A stretch of 64,000 bases of DNA, taken from Symbiodinium natans. Lineage: Eukaryota > Sar > Dinophyceae > Suessiales > Symbiodiniaceae. Made by a program: the position numbers and the translations under genes. Location: positions 62,001 to 126,000 of the forward strand of contig CAJNDS010002539.1 of the NCBI GenBank assembly GCA_905221605.1. Direction: 5' to 3'. The notes below the pieces were generated by a model. That model searched no databases. It was not told the DNA's origin and saw nothing but the letters and a program-made list of their open reading frames with translations. Shown here piece after piece: positions 40,222 through 50,954 of the stretch; the first letter of the stretch is position 1, and each line of letters begins with the position of its first letter.

Positions 40222-40300
40222 GCAATTCCTGCGGCATTGGCTCGAACCGGCTGCTCGCTGCATGTTGCTCGAGGTGCCACGGCCCCTGAGAACCCCCCAG
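40222..40300 (+). CDS. Candidate exon FLRHWLEPAARCMLLEVPRP
   Basis: Open frame ending at canonical donor CAG/GTAGAC. It follows a TTTAGGG array. Protein-like; might be a 5' exon of kinase A or another gene. Confidence 0.4.
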
Positions 40301-40405
40301 GTAGACCTTGCAAGAGGAGCATCTGGCAGATGAAGCTCATCCCTACCTGGTTAAGGGTTTAGGGTGTAGGGTTTGGGGTTTAGGGTTTAGGGTGTAGGGT
40401 TTGGG

Positions 40406-40516
40406 GAGGTTCATGAGTAGTTATAAGTAGGGTTATAAGTATGGTGAATATACTTATAGCATCTTTTGCCCCTATTCAGGGTACTTAGAACCCTTCTTAC
40501 AAGCCTCCAAGTAGAA
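40406..40516. mobile_element. Foldback F2h
   Basis: GGAGGTTCATGAGTAG ... AAGCCTCCAAGTAG. Confidence 0.8.
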
Positions 40517-40699
40517 CTCGCGAACATTCTTCTCCTCAGCCCCTGGGCCCTATACGACGCATGTAGACCCCTCAAGAAGGGTTCAGGGTTTAGGGTTTGG
40601 GGCTCGGGGTTTCGTGCTTGGGGCTTTCCCGACGAATTGAGCATTACCGGCTGTGTCAAAAGTTTCCAGTCTAACTACCTTGGGCAAAGCCCGGCCTGA

Positions 40700-40755
40700 A
40701 GTTACCCTAAACCCTAAACCCTAAACCCTAAACCCTAAACCCTAAACCCTAAACG
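40700..40755. repeat. CCCTAAA array
   Basis: Eight units upstream of candidate exon 40788. Confidence 0.95.
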
Positions 40756-40787
40756 TCATTTGGGGGGCTCGGCTGCTTTACCCAACC

Positions 40788-40849
40788 ATGGCTCCCTCTT
40801 CCGGCTGGCGATGAATGATCTGAGTTCCTACCAGCCACTTTGCCTGATA
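40788..40849 (+). CDS. Candidate exon GSLFRLAMNDLSSYQPLCL
   Basis: Flanked upstream by a CCCTAAA array and directly downstream by GGTTTAGGG repeats, the arrangement seen around proven exons. Unassigned. Confidence 0.35.
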
Positions 40850-40915
40850 GGGTTTAGGGTTTAGGGTTTAGGGTTTAGGGTTTAGGGTTTAGGGTTTAGG
40901 GTTTAGGGTTTAGGG
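40850..40915. repeat. TTTAGGG array
   Basis: Nine units directly after candidate exon 40788-40849. Confidence 0.95.
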
Positions 40916-41002
40916 GGCTTTTCCCGCACCGGGTGCTTGGAGGTTCGTGGGCACTCATAAGTACGGTCCCTGTTGGTTTAGGGGGTTTGGGGTTTCGGGC
41001 TA

Positions 41003-41112
41003 CTTGGAGGTTCGTGGGCACTTATAAGTAGGGCTATAAGTAGGGTTGCTATGGCGATCACCTTACTTCGGGTACTTATAGCCCTACTCATAAGTACCCA
41101 TGAACCTCCAAG
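41003..41112. mobile_element. Foldback F2i; partial copy at 40938-40965
   Basis: Full element, with a second left end 65 bases upstream. Confidence 0.85.
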
Positions 41113-41244
41113 TAGGGTTTAGGGTTTAGTTTAGGGCTATAAGGTTGGGGGGGGAGGCTTGTTGTGGCTGTCATGCCGATGTGGTGTCCGGCGGTATCCC
41201 AGGCATGCGGCCATGATCCGGGTGTTGCAAGTGCCTTCGCCCCT

Positions 41245-41707
41245 GCCTAAACCCGAAACCCGAAACCCTAAACCCTAAACCCTAGACCCTAAACCCTAAA
41301 CCCTAAACTTTTCCTGGTATGCTGAAGCATTGAAGCCCTGGAGTGGAAACCCCCAAACCCCGCCCGAGAGTCGAAACCCCCCTTAAATTCTAAAACCCTG
41401 AACCTTAAACCCTGAACCCTCAACCCGAAACCCTAAACCCTGAAGCCTAAGCCCCGAAACCCTAAACCCTAAAACCTAAACCCTTTGGGGCCCCACTTTT
41501 GGACAGCGCAGGCTCGGGCGATGCATCATTCGAGGGAAATCTTCGCGCGTCACTGATCCGTGGCTTCGGACTTCTCGTCGCCAAAACACCCTCAGCCCTA
41601 AACCCCAAATAGACAAAACCCTAAACCCTAAACCCTAACCCTAAACCCTAAAGCCCTAAAACCCTAAACCCTAAAACCCTAAGCCCTAAGCCCTAAACCC
41701 CTAAACT
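41245..41707. repeat. CCCTAAA arrays, interrupted
   Basis: Arrays at 41245-41310, 41385-41485 (degenerate) and 41596-41707. Confidence 0.9.
41503..41590 (+). CDS. Candidate exon AGSGDASFEGNLRASLIRGF
   Basis: GC-rich open stretch between CCCTAAA arrays. Unassigned. Confidence 0.3.
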
Positions 41708-41815
41708 TTCGGAGATTTTGGGGGCTCCTGCCCTCAAGTCCGACAGCTTCTTCAGCTGAGCCCCTTTTTTGGGGGTGGCTCTGACCCCCTCGTTGCTGCC
41801 AGTTCGTGCTTAGAA

Positions 41816-41995
41816 AATATAACTCTCTCTCTCTATACATATGCGCAATAAGAAGAGTATATATATATATATAATATACATACATACATGTATACATATA
41901 TATATATATATACGCATATGTTTTATGTAGATAGGTATGTATGTGTACATATTGTATATATATATATATATATGTCAATATATACATATACACGA
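41816..41995. repeat. AT dinucleotide-rich tract
   Basis: Several (TA)n runs with CT at the edge; another (TA)n lies at 42115-42135. Confidence 0.9.
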
Positions 41996-42212
41996 GCCTC
42001 GCCCCAAGACAAAGACTGGAGTTCACATCATTGATCCCTAAACCCTGAAATCCTGGAAATCCAAATGCTAAGAATACACATCAACCCACAGTACTATTGT
42101 ACATATCTATATGTGTGTATATATATATATATGTATGAAGCAATCCTTATCGGAGGCATGTGTGCATCTGATTGCGGCCTTTCGGGGTCGAATCTGGTGC
42201 ATTGGCATAGAA

Positions 42213-42462
42213 TGTAGGGTTTAGGGTTTAGGGTTTAGGGTTTAGGGTTTAGGGTTTAGGGTTTAGGGTTTAGGGTTTAGGGTTTAGGGCAACAAAAGAA
42301 ATGAGTGATCGTGAACAGCCTTGGTCTGAATTTCGCCCCTACTCCTTGAACCGGGCAGAAGTTGGCTTCTGAGGTACCAGGGTTTGGGGTTTAGGGGTTT
42401 AGGGTTTAGGGTTTAGGGGTTTAGGGGTTTAGGGTTCAGGGTTTAGGGTTTAGGGTTTATGG
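42213..42462. repeat. TTTAGGG arrays
   Basis: 42213-42290 (11 units) and 42380-42462 with TTTAGGGG variants. Confidence 0.95.
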
Positions 42463-42883
42463 TCAGCCTGTAGACCCAAACCCCTTAAGCTTATCTCGGT
42501 TCGGCCAAGGAAGCGACGTACTTGGAGACGGGCCACTTCGTGACAAAGAGATGTGTGGTGTCATGATGAGAGGTCAGGCCGAAACCCGAAACCCTAAACC
42601 CTAAATCAACACGGACCCCTCCAGCTCTGAACCAGACACCCGTCGGCCCCCGCGAGAACTCCCCGGGCACTGTGGGAAGAAGCTGGGAGCACGCGGCGTG
42701 AAGCCGTGAAAAAACAGGATATTTACATTTATATTTTCTTCATAAAATACACACGCAGCATGTTAAGAATAATCATGATAACAATTGTTTTTTAAAGCGT
42801 TTGTCTATATAGGTTTAAGCTCGCGTTAGATTTTGGAGCTGCTTGATGCAGCAGCCATGTCTTGTTGTTTTTTCGGACTGTAG

Positions 42884-42908
42884 GGGCTTGGGCGGCACAG
42901 TGCTAGAT
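42884..42908 (+). CDS. Kinase A, tentative glycine-loop exon
   Basis: After a pyrimidine-rich acceptor (ttttttcggactgtag) the frame GLGGTVLD resembles a P-loop, followed by a GC dinucleotide. Phase does not match the next exon exactly, so the edge or the call may be wrong. Confidence 0.35.
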
Positions 42909-42955
42909 GCTTGGTTGCTGTCATCGAACCACACAGAGTGTTCAAATCGCATCCC

Positions 42956-43032
42956 TAAACCCTAAACCCTAAACCCTAAACCCTAAACCCTAAACCTTAA
43001 ACCCTAAACCCTAAACCCTAAACCCTAAACCC
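42956..43032. repeat. CCCTAAA array
   Basis: Eleven units, 70 bases before the kinase A VAIK exon. Confidence 0.97.
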
Positions 43033-43102
43033 AGACGATGTTGAAGACATTGGCATCGCACCACCCAGCTGCCCGACTTCCGAGAGCTCCCGTCAAGCTA
43101 AG

Positions 43103-43146
43103 GTGTTGTGGTGGCCATCAAGCAAGACCCTGGTTGCAGCCAGCAT
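43103..43146 (+). CDS. Kinase A exon with VAIK
   Basis: GVVVAIKQDPGCSQH after acceptor caagctaag; donor GTGTTG gives phase 0. A TTTAGGG array starts eight bases into the intron. Confidence 0.75.
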
Positions 43147-46100
43147 GTGTTGCGGTTTAGGGTTTAGGGTTTAGGGTTTAGGGTTTAGGGTTTAGGGTTT
43201 AGGGATGTGGTGCAAGTCCTTAGGACCTGAAGGGTACTATAGGGGTCGGAAGAATACGAAATAATACTAATATTATTCCCTTATGGTCCCTTTATAATTG
43301 TACTACAATAACCCCAAAACCCTATCCTAATTGTTCAGGCCCTATATGATATAGGCTAGGGTTTAGGGTGGACTGTGTGGGTTGCCCAACCGAGGTGAAT
43401 GCAGTTGCCTCACAGAATGACAAGGATGCAAATACCGTCAAGGAGATGGAGACGGAGATCACCATCCTGCAAATGCTGGATCACCCGAACTTGAAGCTCG
43501 TCATCCACCGGGTTTCGGGTCTAGGGTTCAGGGCTTTTAGGGCTTTTAGGGTTTAGGGCATGTACATGATAAGTAGCCCATGCAGGAGAGGTTGGGCTTT
43601 GGAGCATGGAGGTTCCGGCCTTAAAGTTTCTATAGCTTAATATCATATGATAGGAGATTACGGCCTCCATACAACGTATTATGACACGTGGGCAAGATCA
43701 TCTACGAAATTACAAGCCTACAAAGATAAAAAGCCAATTCAATTGCTGCGGCCAAGGATCAAGTACCACACGCACTTCGCACACCAGGGCGACCTGTTCC
43801 TGGTTCTCCCCTCAGCTGGCTTAGCCACCAAAGTTGAGGGTTTCGGGCTTCGGAAGCCTAAAACCCTAAAACCCTCAGCACTAAAAGGCACTAACAGGCC
43901 TTATCGCCGGGGCCCAAAGAACTTCACAGAGAGGCCTTGGGACTCGAAACCCTAAGCCAGTGTGTGCCTCGCCTGGCTTGTCCGAGTGCGAGCGATTAAA
44001 CAGGCCTTGATTCCCTTATGGTCCCCTTGTCATTATAGCATGACAAGCGCCACAAACCCTATTCTAATTATTCAGGCCCTTAGATTACTTTTATAGGATA
44101 ACAAGCGCCACACACCCTATTCTAATTATTCAGGCCCCTAGATTACAGGGTTTACGGGAAGCCATAGATCGCTTGCGCGAGTAGACCGTCAGCTTTTGGA
44201 TGGCGTGCTTATTGCTTGCAAGCCCTAAATCCTGAACCCTAACAGGGGTATCATCACTCATCTTCAATACCCTGAATCATGAATGTGCTTTTCAATCCAT
44301 GTAGCGCTATAAGAGTTTAATGTTGATCCGCCCAAGACAACAGGTCATGGAGCTGGCTTCTGGCGGGACCCTGTCAAATAAGATCGACCAGGTAAAGGAG
44401 CCGCTCGCCTGAGCATTGCCGACTTAGCAAAGTGGGGGGAAGGGGGGGGGGTTTGCGAGCCTAAGCTCTAAGCCCTATCAAAAACCTTAACCCTAAACCC
44501 AGAAGTTCTGGGTTTAGGATTTAGGGTATAGGGAAACCCTAAACCCTGAACCCCCTGAAGGGGGAAGCCGGAAGTCTTGCATCTTTGGGTTTGAAAACAG
44601 CCTAAAACCTAAACCCTACTTTTGGAAGCTCCCATGGTGAGGTTGAAGCAGCTTAGTGTTGGGAGCTGCTCGAGGATTAGGGTCCCTGCTTGGGGAGCCC
44701 ATTCTACCGTGGATTCTTGGATTGGATTGTAGAAGGTACCTGGCCCTTATTATTTGGGCCTCTGATCGGTTTAGGTTTTAGGGTTTTGGGTTTAGCGCAC
44801 CCTGCCCATGGAGGCATCAGGAATGGGCCAGCTTGACAAGTTCAAAGGCGGCGTACATTTGTCTCCAGCGATATGATCAACTCTTCAATGAGGAGTTTAA
44901 TACCGGAGCCCAACATCACAAACTGAGAAGGCCTGTGAAGATGAAAATGACCCACAGCGTCCATTGAAATCAACCATCTGGGTAGGTCTTCACCTCAGGA
45001 AATTCACCTCCCATGGGCAGTATGCAGCGCTTGAGTCTCGATAGTTTCCCAAAGCCTTAACTAAGGGATATACCTTCAATGATATGAAGGATCTCTAGAA
45101 AATCTAAGGTCTATTCCTTAGTTAAGGGGTATAAAGGGCTGTCTGGGAATATACATGTACATATACACGATATTTTAAGGGTCTATTCCTTAGTTAAGGG
45201 GTGCTCCGCCATGCCAAGGCAAGAGAAGCGAATCGAAGAGCACTTCCTTTGGCGATGGCAGCATGGCAGATTCTGGCGAAGTTCTCCATTTGATTCAGGA
45301 ATATGCCCTAATCTTATACTAAAGATCATAATTAGGAATTCGGGTTTATTCCTTCATTAAGGGGTTTTGGAAGATCTGGGTCCTCCGTATCTTCAGGCAG
45401 CTGCATAAGTAAAGTCGGTTTCTGCACATGCCACGGACTGAGGGGAGTGGGCTTAATGGTGTTTCTCCCTCAACCCTAAACCCTAAACCCTAAACCCTAA
45501 ACCCTAAACCCTAAACCGGAGCAGAACGTGCAAGGCTGTGTGACGTCGCCAGCGCCTTGTCTGCAGCACGGCAAGGCAGAGCCTTATGGGCTAGGCATGA
45601 AGAGGGTTTAGGGTTTAGGGTGTAGGGTTCAGGGCTTAGGGCTTAGGGTTTAGGGTTTAGGGCGTTTAGGGCTTAGGGCTTGAGGGGTTAGGGCTTAGGG
45701 TTTAGGGCTTAAGGGTTTAGGGTTTAGGGCTTAAGGGTTTAGGGTTTAGGGCGTTTAGGGGTTTAGGGAGGGTTTAGGGTTTAGGGTTTAGGGCTTAAGG
45801 GTTTAGGGTCCCAAACAAACAGGTCGCTTACAAAAGCGCCCTTCTGAGTAAGACTCTGGAATTGGACCTCAGCAAATGGAGGAGCTTAACCCTAATCCAG
45901 CTTGTCTACTGTTTGCTTAAGAACCCCCCAAACAAGAAAAAACAATAGTAATCAGTAATCCCCATATTGCCCTTATAAGTTAGCATGTTGGTACTATGTG
46001 GGGGAGGGGGGTTCTTATAAGCAATTCGTAACCCTAAACCCTAAACCCTTTGTGCTGATCAGTTGCCAGGTGCCTTGGCCTATTTGCACAAGCGGCGGGT

Positions 46101-49100
46101 TCTCCATCGCTAATTGGCTGCAGTTGGATGCACTTGCTTGGAGGTTCAGGGCTACTTGCAAGTAGGGGGGTTTAGGGTTTAGGGTTTAGGGCTACTTGGA
46201 GGTTCAGGGCTACTTGTAAGTGGGGTTATAAGTAGGCTAAGTATGGCTATAACCTTACTTAGCTTAGGGCACTTCTATCCCTACTTATAAGTGCTTATCA
46301 ACCTCCAAGTGCGGTTTAGCGACTTGGTTCAGAAGGCCTGGCATACCTGTCGCAAGACTTCGCAATTTCAAGTTTGAAGAGTATTTCCCAAAGCAGGGGT
46401 GAAACCCGGCAGAGCTCGTGGGGTCAAAAAGGGGTGCCCCTTTGAGACCCCAAAAATAGAATAGACTCCCCTTAAAGGGACCCTTCAAAAAGGGTACCCC
46501 TACCCCACATATCTCCAGCTTTGAGCTCCTAAGGAGACATCAAGCCTTCGCACATCTTCATCTTCCAGAATGGTTTGCAGGCTTGCCCGGATCCCCAACG
46601 AGCCCAATATTCCTTCATTAAGGATATTCCTTTAATCATATAGGGAACCTTATTATGAGTTTAGGCACATTCCTTAAAGAAGGAATATTCCTTAAATCGT
46701 ATAGGGATCCTGATTATGATTTAAGGCACATTCCTTATAATTAAGGGATATTGGGCTCTTGCGGTCGGCTACTTGGGAAGTAGATAGGAAGTAGACTGGG
46801 AAAGTACCGTAAGCGGGACCCTAAGTGGAGTTGTCCTACTTATCACTGTAGTAGAGAACTACTTGCTAGGTCCTCCGACCCTCCAAGTATCCCGGCTTGG
46901 GGTTTTGGGTTTAGGGTTTAGGGTTCTGGCTTCTGCATCATTTCATGCTGTCCTGTGCCTTGCCGCGGCCTTCCCTACGGGGCCTCGAGCTATAAGCCAC
47001 ACTCCTCCACCTAAGCAGTGTGACCTTAGGGTTTAGGGTGTAGGCGTTAGGGCAACCCCTGTGAAAGCAGAGGTCTGGCAGGTGCTAAAAGAAGGGATGT
47101 GGGATGCGGGACGGTGCAGGTAGTGGGTGACTTTGATGGGACGAGAGAGCCTATGTGTCCCTGCAAAGCAGTTTGCCCAGCCTAAACCCTAAACCCTAAA
47201 CCCTAAACCCTAAACCCTAAACCCTAAACCTAAACCCTAAACCCTTAGAAGGTATATGCGTCCAGCAAGTACGGTCCGATTCGTCCTTTGAGGGCTATGG
47301 AGGGTGTATGAGGGTACTTAGCTTCCCCCCCCTTACGCACATTCGGCTTGCGGGAGGAAGACCTGTGACCACCTCGAAAACCCTGCATCCTAAACGCTAA
47401 ACCCTAAAGCCTAAACCCTTTTGACTAAACCCTGAACCCTAAACCCTATAAACCCTGCATGTCAAAGCCAGGCCAAGCTGGGTGACTTTGGGCTCTCCAA
47501 GGCGGGCTCCTTAAGGTTTGAGATTACTTATAAGGCTCCTATATGTAGTACCTTCTTCAGGTTTAGGGTTTAGGGTTTAGGGTTAGCATGCTATCACCCC
47601 CTATAACTAACCCCGAAAAGGAAGTACACAGGAGCCTTCAGGTAGGGTTTAGGGGTTGATCTTGGGGCAGCATGTCTTAACTTTTCTCGGCTCTGTGACA
47701 TCCACCGCTTACCCAAAGTACCCAGATCTTCCAAAAGCACTTAGTTAAGGAACATACCCTAATATATACTAAGGATCATTATTATGAACTAGGGCATTTG
47801 CCTCAACAAAGGGGGTTTTGGAAGATCTGGGTAGTATTGATTTCCCAGGCCTTCTCAGACACGACGCAGTGCGCCATGTCCTGCGTGGGCACTCCGCGGT
47901 GAGCTCAGCGTTTCGGGAACAAGGGTTTCGGGTTTAAGGGGTTAAAAGGGTTTAGGGATTCAAAAGCATAAGATGCAAGAAGTGACAATTTGCAGCATTT
48001 CAGCCCTCAAATTCTCCAAAGGTTAGATTCGATGCCGATAGCTCGCTTCTGATTCAACACTCGATGTGCTGGTCTGAAGTCTAGAACCCCGAGCCGTAAG
48101 ACACGAAACCCTCAACCCCTTTTAACCTGCTTACAAGCGGATTCCAAGTCGTGAGTCTGCGTACGTTTCCTTTTGGCACATGTGTGTGAGGCTGTACATG
48201 GCGCCAGAGATCGTTCGTGGCGAGCCCTACTCTTATGGCCCCCTGACCGAGTGGAGGTTCGACACTTCTTGCGAACACACGCATTGATTACGAGAGAGTG
48301 ATAGCGAAGGGCTGATATGTGGGAGTTGCTTTCAATTGGGGAGCTGAGAGCTCATTATCCCGTGCTCCTCAGCTCACCCCAATGCACACAACAGTTGAAC
48401 CTACGTTCATGCACATATATAATCCACTATATCATGTACAGTCTAAATAAACTCATATTGAGTATTCCAGAGTCGCATGTTTCTGATGAGGTAGTGTATA
48501 AATGTCGTAATTTTAGGTGAGTGCGTGACGGGCGCGTTCTCTTGCTTAGAACGAAACCCTATTTAGAGTACGTAGAACCCTACTCATACATACCCATTAG
48601 CTCCAAGTATAGGGCTCAGGGTTTCGGGCTTATAGGGCCAGACACTGTGTTTCATGCCCGGGCCGACTGATCGACGCCGACTTTTCCAGACCTCCAGCTT
48701 CCACCGCTGGGTTTAGGGTTCAGGGTTTACAGCCCTGAACAATAGTTGGCTGGAGATCCCCTAAACCCTAAACCCCAAACCCTGAACTCTCCAAACCCCC
48801 CTAAACCCTAAACCCTAAACCCCTCAAGTAGCCCCAAACAGCCGTACGTCCCGCACCGACCCGATCGGATTCCCGAGTCCTGTTCGGTCGAACCGGTTGA
48901 GGCTTCGGTGTGTTCAGGGATTGCCCCAAGGGTCCCTGCACCTCAATATTTTTTACTTGGGCCCCGAAGTCCTTGTTTAGGAAGTGCTTGAAGGCCCAAG
49001 TATTCCCCATTTAGGTACCCAGGTCTTCCAAAACCCCTTTAACTACAGAATATACCCTGATTGATAATGTTGCCTTAGTAGAAATTAGGATGTATCCCTT

Positions 49101-50954
49101 GATTAAGGGAAGCCGCAGGACCTGAAAAAGCCTTTCCAGGGACTCCAATACCCCTTAACTAAGGACTATTCCTTAAAGTATATGAAGGATCCTTAGGGGG
49201 TGTAAGGACTATTGTTTAAAGTATAAGAAGGTTCCTTATATGCTTTAACGAAGATTTAATTAAGGAGTATTGGAGTCTTTGCCTCCTCCACGGCCAAGGC
49301 TCCGACATCTGGAGTCTGGGATGCTCACTCTACGAGATGGCAGCTGGGTTGCCCGAAAGCCCTTAAAGCCTGAAACCCTTTCAGGGTTACCCGAAACCCT
49401 TTAAGGGTCACCCTAAACCCTAACCTCAACCCTTCAGGGTTATTCTTAAACCCTAAACCCTTTGAGGGTCACCCTGAACCCAAAACCGTACAACCCTTTC
49501 AGGGTTATTACTAAACTCTAACACCCTAATGGCTTGAAGCGCTTCAAGAGCTTTAGGGTCTTGGAGTTCAAGGTTTAGGGTTAGGGTGCAGGGCTTTAGG
49601 GCTCAGGGCTTAGGGCTCAAGAAGTTTCTAGGGCTTCAGGCTGAAAGTAGCGGCAGGCCCCTAACCCTAAACCCCAAACCTAAACCCTAAACCCCAAACC
49701 TAAACCCTAAACCCTAGGGCTTGGGCTTATCTGGAGGGAATGCTTTGAACGTGGCTAAACTAGTACGTGCCTCAGCTCCTAGTCCTTCCTTCTCCCCCAA
49801 GGAGACGGTACTTTTGGCTTAAACCCTAAACCCTAACCCCTAAACCCTAAACCCTAAACCCCTAGTTTTCAGGGATGGCTGTCTCGCGCCCCTTGCATGC
49901 TTCAGGCGGCCTTGGTGCAGCCCTTCACACGCAGCGACCCCTGGCCTTGCAGACTTGCGGTTTAGGGTTTAGGGTTTAGGGTATAGGGTTTAGGGGTTAG
50001 GGTTTAGGCTATAGGGTTTACGGTTTAGGGTTTAGGAGGGGTGGAGGGGAGGCAGTCAGGATCGGAACTCCTCTGTTTTCTTGGAATAAACAAAGGGAGC
50101 CCTAAACCCTAAACCCTAAACCCTAAACCCTGACCCCCCCACAGCTTGGCCAGTCAAGGATATGGACTTTGTGGCTTTGGGCCATGCCATCACCAACGCA
50201 GAGTACCCAGAGTTGCCGCCGGCCACATGGAAGAGATAAGGGAGTTTAGGGTTTCGGGTTTAGGGTTTAGGGTTTAGGGTTTAGGGTTTAGGGCTACTTG
50301 GAGGTTCAGGGGTAGTTGTAAGTAGGGTTATAAGTATGGGAACCAGGGGTACTTATCACCCTACGGATAGCTGCCCATGAACCTCCCAGAAGGGAGGTTG
50401 ACATCCGCGGCTCGGGGTGCTCGGGCTCTTAATTCGGGTCACGTATTGTAGGGTTTAGGGTTTAGGGTTTAGGGTTTAGGGTTTAGGGTTTAGGGTTTAG
50501 GGTTTAGGGTTTAGGGTTTAGGGTTTAGGGTTTAGGGTTTAGGGTGTTCTGCCTCAGGAAGTCTGGTCTACCGACTTCATCAACACGGTCTCAAAGCAAC
50601 ATGGCTGCATCTTGTCTTCCCCTCCTCCCACCCCATCTCTTTAGTCCGGCTCCCGAATCCTCAGGCCCAGACAATTAAAACTCAGACCCCAAAAGCATGG
50701 ACGAGTGCAGTAAAGGTTTTGAAGCTAAGGGCCAACGCCTGCATAGATAGCTCTCCACTCCAAGCAGGGGTCAGATGGCGCCCCTCCACGCGCAGGGTCC
50801 CGCATGACGACTATAGCCCTAAACCCTAAACCCTAAACCCTAAACCCTAAACCCTGCTGACAGGATCCTGACAGTGGATCCTCTCCACCGCCCCTCAGCG
50901 CAGACCGTCCTGGACCTCGCCGGCGTGAAGCGGCCCGCTTCGACGTTGGAGTAG
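43103..50954 (+). CDS. Protein kinase A, NEK-like, at least twelve exons (gene span)
   Basis: Ser/Thr protein kinase domain spread over 7.9 kb. Exons in order carry VVVAIK (ATP-binding Lys), EMETEITILQMLDHPNL (helix C Glu), HTHFAHQGDLFL and VMELASGGTL (hinge), ALAYLHKRRVLH with RDIKPSHIFIF (catalytic loop), AKLGDFGLSK (Mg loop), SCVGTP and RLYMAPEIV (activation segment), SDIWSLGCSLYEMAAG (subdomain IX), FVALGHAITNAEYPELP (X) and DPLHRPSAQTVLDL (XI), ending at TAG. All residues needed for catalysis are seen. The glycine loop is only tentative (42884). The pattern fits the NEK / CDPK-related group; NEK is favoured by the hinge and subdomain IX. Several joins need GC donors. Expression is inferred from the intact motifs. 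Confidence 0.88.
43153..43206. repeat. TTTAGGG array
   Basis: Seven units right after the VAIK exon. Confidence 0.97.
43214..43347. mobile_element. Foldback F9c
   Basis: GGACCTGAAGGG ... TTCAGGCCC, fills much of the intron after the VAIK exon. Confidence 0.7.
43416..43511 (+). CDS. Kinase A exon, helix C
   Basis: Thirty-two codons, NDKDANTVKEMETEITILQ then MLDHPNLKLVIHR. Acceptor cctcacag; donor GTTTCGGGTCTAGGG, a telomere-repeat variant. Confidence 0.85.
43764..43802 (+). CDS. Kinase A micro-exon, strands 4-5
   Basis: Thirteen codons, YHTHFAHQGDLFL, acceptor ggatcaag, donor GTTCTC. Joins in phase 0 to VMELASGG. Confidence 0.8.
44008..44147. mobile_element. F9d, right arm duplicated
   Basis: The block ATAACAAGCGCCAC...ATTCAGGCCC occurs twice, 55-65 bases apart. 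Confidence 0.7.
44344..44391 (+). CDS. Kinase A micro-exon, hinge
   Basis: Sixteen codons, VMELASGGTLSNKIDQ, acceptor aagacaacag, donor GTAAAG; the clearest canonical exon of this gene. Confidence 0.9.
45048..45150. mobile_element. Foldback F1m variant
   Basis: TTCCCAAAGCCTTAACTAAGG ends, AAGGATCTCTAG core. Confidence 0.6.
45217..45270 (+). CDS. Kinase A, tentative helix D/E exon
   Basis: GC-rich island after gccaag. Phase 0 gives ANRRALPLAMAAWQ; another frame gives EKRIEEHFLWRWQHG. Either could lead to LPGALAYLH. The donor is not canonical (CAG/ATT). Confidence 0.4.
45280..45380. mobile_element. Foldback F8d, left end lost
   Basis: Right end GGGGTTTTGGAAGATCTGGG intact. Confidence 0.75.
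45470..45810. repeat. CCCTAAA then TTTAGGG arrays
   Basis: 45470-45518 C-sense; 45603-45810 G-sense with many TTAGGGC variants; a unique block between. Confidence 0.95.
45910..46026. mobile_element. Foldback F5e
   Basis: GTTTGCTTAAGAACCCCCC ... GGGGGTTCTTATAAGCAA. Confidence 0.8.
46063..46108 (+). CDS. Kinase A exon, helix E and start of HRD
   Basis: LPGALAYLHKRRVLH plus one base, then a GC donor (GCTAATTG). The remaining base joins GA of the next exon to make Arg of HRD. Preceded by CCCTAAA units and acceptor gctgatcag. Confidence 0.85.
46137..46309. mobile_element. Foldback F2j with doubled left end
   Basis: Left end at 46137 and again at 46197, with a TTTAGGG array between them. Confidence 0.8.
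46534..46580 (+). CDS. Kinase A exon, catalytic loop
   Basis: Completes HRDIKPSHIFIFQNGLQ; acceptor gctcctaag, donor GC (GCTTGC). Asp of HRD, Lys and the residue before IFI are in place; the usual Asn is His here. Confidence 0.85.
46594..46764. mobile_element. Foldback F1h with doubled core, 171 bases
   Basis: Two tandem cores between one pair of ends; TC on both sides. Confidence 0.85.
46767..46888. mobile_element. Foldback F2k, diverged
   Basis: GCTACTTGGGAAGTAG ... ACCCTCCAAGTA. Confidence 0.65.
47182..47458. repeat. CCCTAAA arrays before the DFG exon
   Basis: 47182-47246 and the degenerate 47390-47458, ending 14 bases before the acceptor. Confidence 0.95.
47472..47505 (+). CDS. Kinase A exon, DFG
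   Basis: AKLGDFGLSKA plus one base. Acceptor caaagccag after CCCTATAAA units; a GC donor keeps phase with the next exon, while the GT ten bases later does not. Confidence 0.85.
47724..47831. mobile_element. Foldback F8e
   Basis: CCAGATCTTCCAAAAGCAC ... GGGGGTTTTGGAAGATCTGG, in kinase A. Confidence 0.88.
47859..47898 (+). CDS. Kinase A exon, activation segment
   Basis: TTQCAMSCVGTP between acceptor ccttctcag and donor GTGAGC. Supplies the VGTP usually seen before YMAPE. Confidence 0.85.
48191..48237 (+). CDS. Kinase A exon, APE motif
   Basis: RLYMAPEIVRGEPYSY, acceptor tgtgtgtgag, GC donor. Joins to SDIWSLGC through a split Gly codon. Confidence 0.85.
48917..49012. mobile_element. Foldback F13b
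   Basis: AAGGGTCCCTGCACC ... CTTGGGCCCC; relative at 9523-9640 with GGGGCCCAAGTATA. Confidence 0.55.
49018..49112. mobile_element. Foldback F8f, right end lost
   Basis: Left end CCCAGGTCTTCCAAAACCCC. Confidence 0.7.
49136..49285. mobile_element. Foldback of an F1-related family (GACTCCAATAC ends)
   Basis: GGGACTCCAATACCCCTTAA ... GGAGTATTGGAGTCTTTG with doubled core; a relative at 61515-61620 has GAGACTCTAAT ... TTGGAGTCTCTGGG. Confidence 0.75.
49299..49358 (+). CDS. Kinase A exon, subdomain IX
   Basis: SDIWSLGCSLYEMAAGLPE, acceptor acggccaag; GC donor proposed. Confidence 0.85.
49567..50133. repeat. Alternating telomeric arrays in one kinase A intron
   Basis: G-sense 49567-49620, C-sense 49660-49717, C-sense 49820-49864, G-sense 49960-50037, C-sense 50099-50133 against the acceptor. 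Confidence 0.95.
50145..50233 (+). CDS. Kinase A exon, subdomain X
   Basis: WPVKDMDFVALGHAITNAEY then PELPPATW. Acceptor cccccccacag directly after a CCCTAAA array. The 3' edge is uncertain; a GA donor at about 50231 would keep phase. Confidence 0.75.
50244..50546. repeat. TTTAGGG arrays, 5' part of the last kinase A intron
   Basis: 50244-50294 and 50449-50546; the second has 14 perfect units. F2l lies between. Confidence 0.97.
50297..50388. mobile_element. Foldback F2l
   Basis: In the last kinase A intron between two TTTAGGG arrays. Confidence 0.8.
50815..50857. repeat. CCCTAAA array before the last kinase A exon
   Basis: Six units ending six bases before the acceptor. Confidence 0.97.
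50864..50954 (+). CDS. Kinase A last exon, subdomain XI and stop
   Basis: ILTVDPLHRPSAQTVLDLAG then VKRPASTLE and TAG at 50952-50954. Acceptor tgctgacag after a CCCTAAA array. The conserved Arg of DPxxRPS is present. Confidence 0.85.

Noticed and set aside
49817-49830. Dinoflagellate spliced-leader relic (TTTTGGCT)
   Set aside because: Only eight bases agree; no full leader or SL RNA gene around it.
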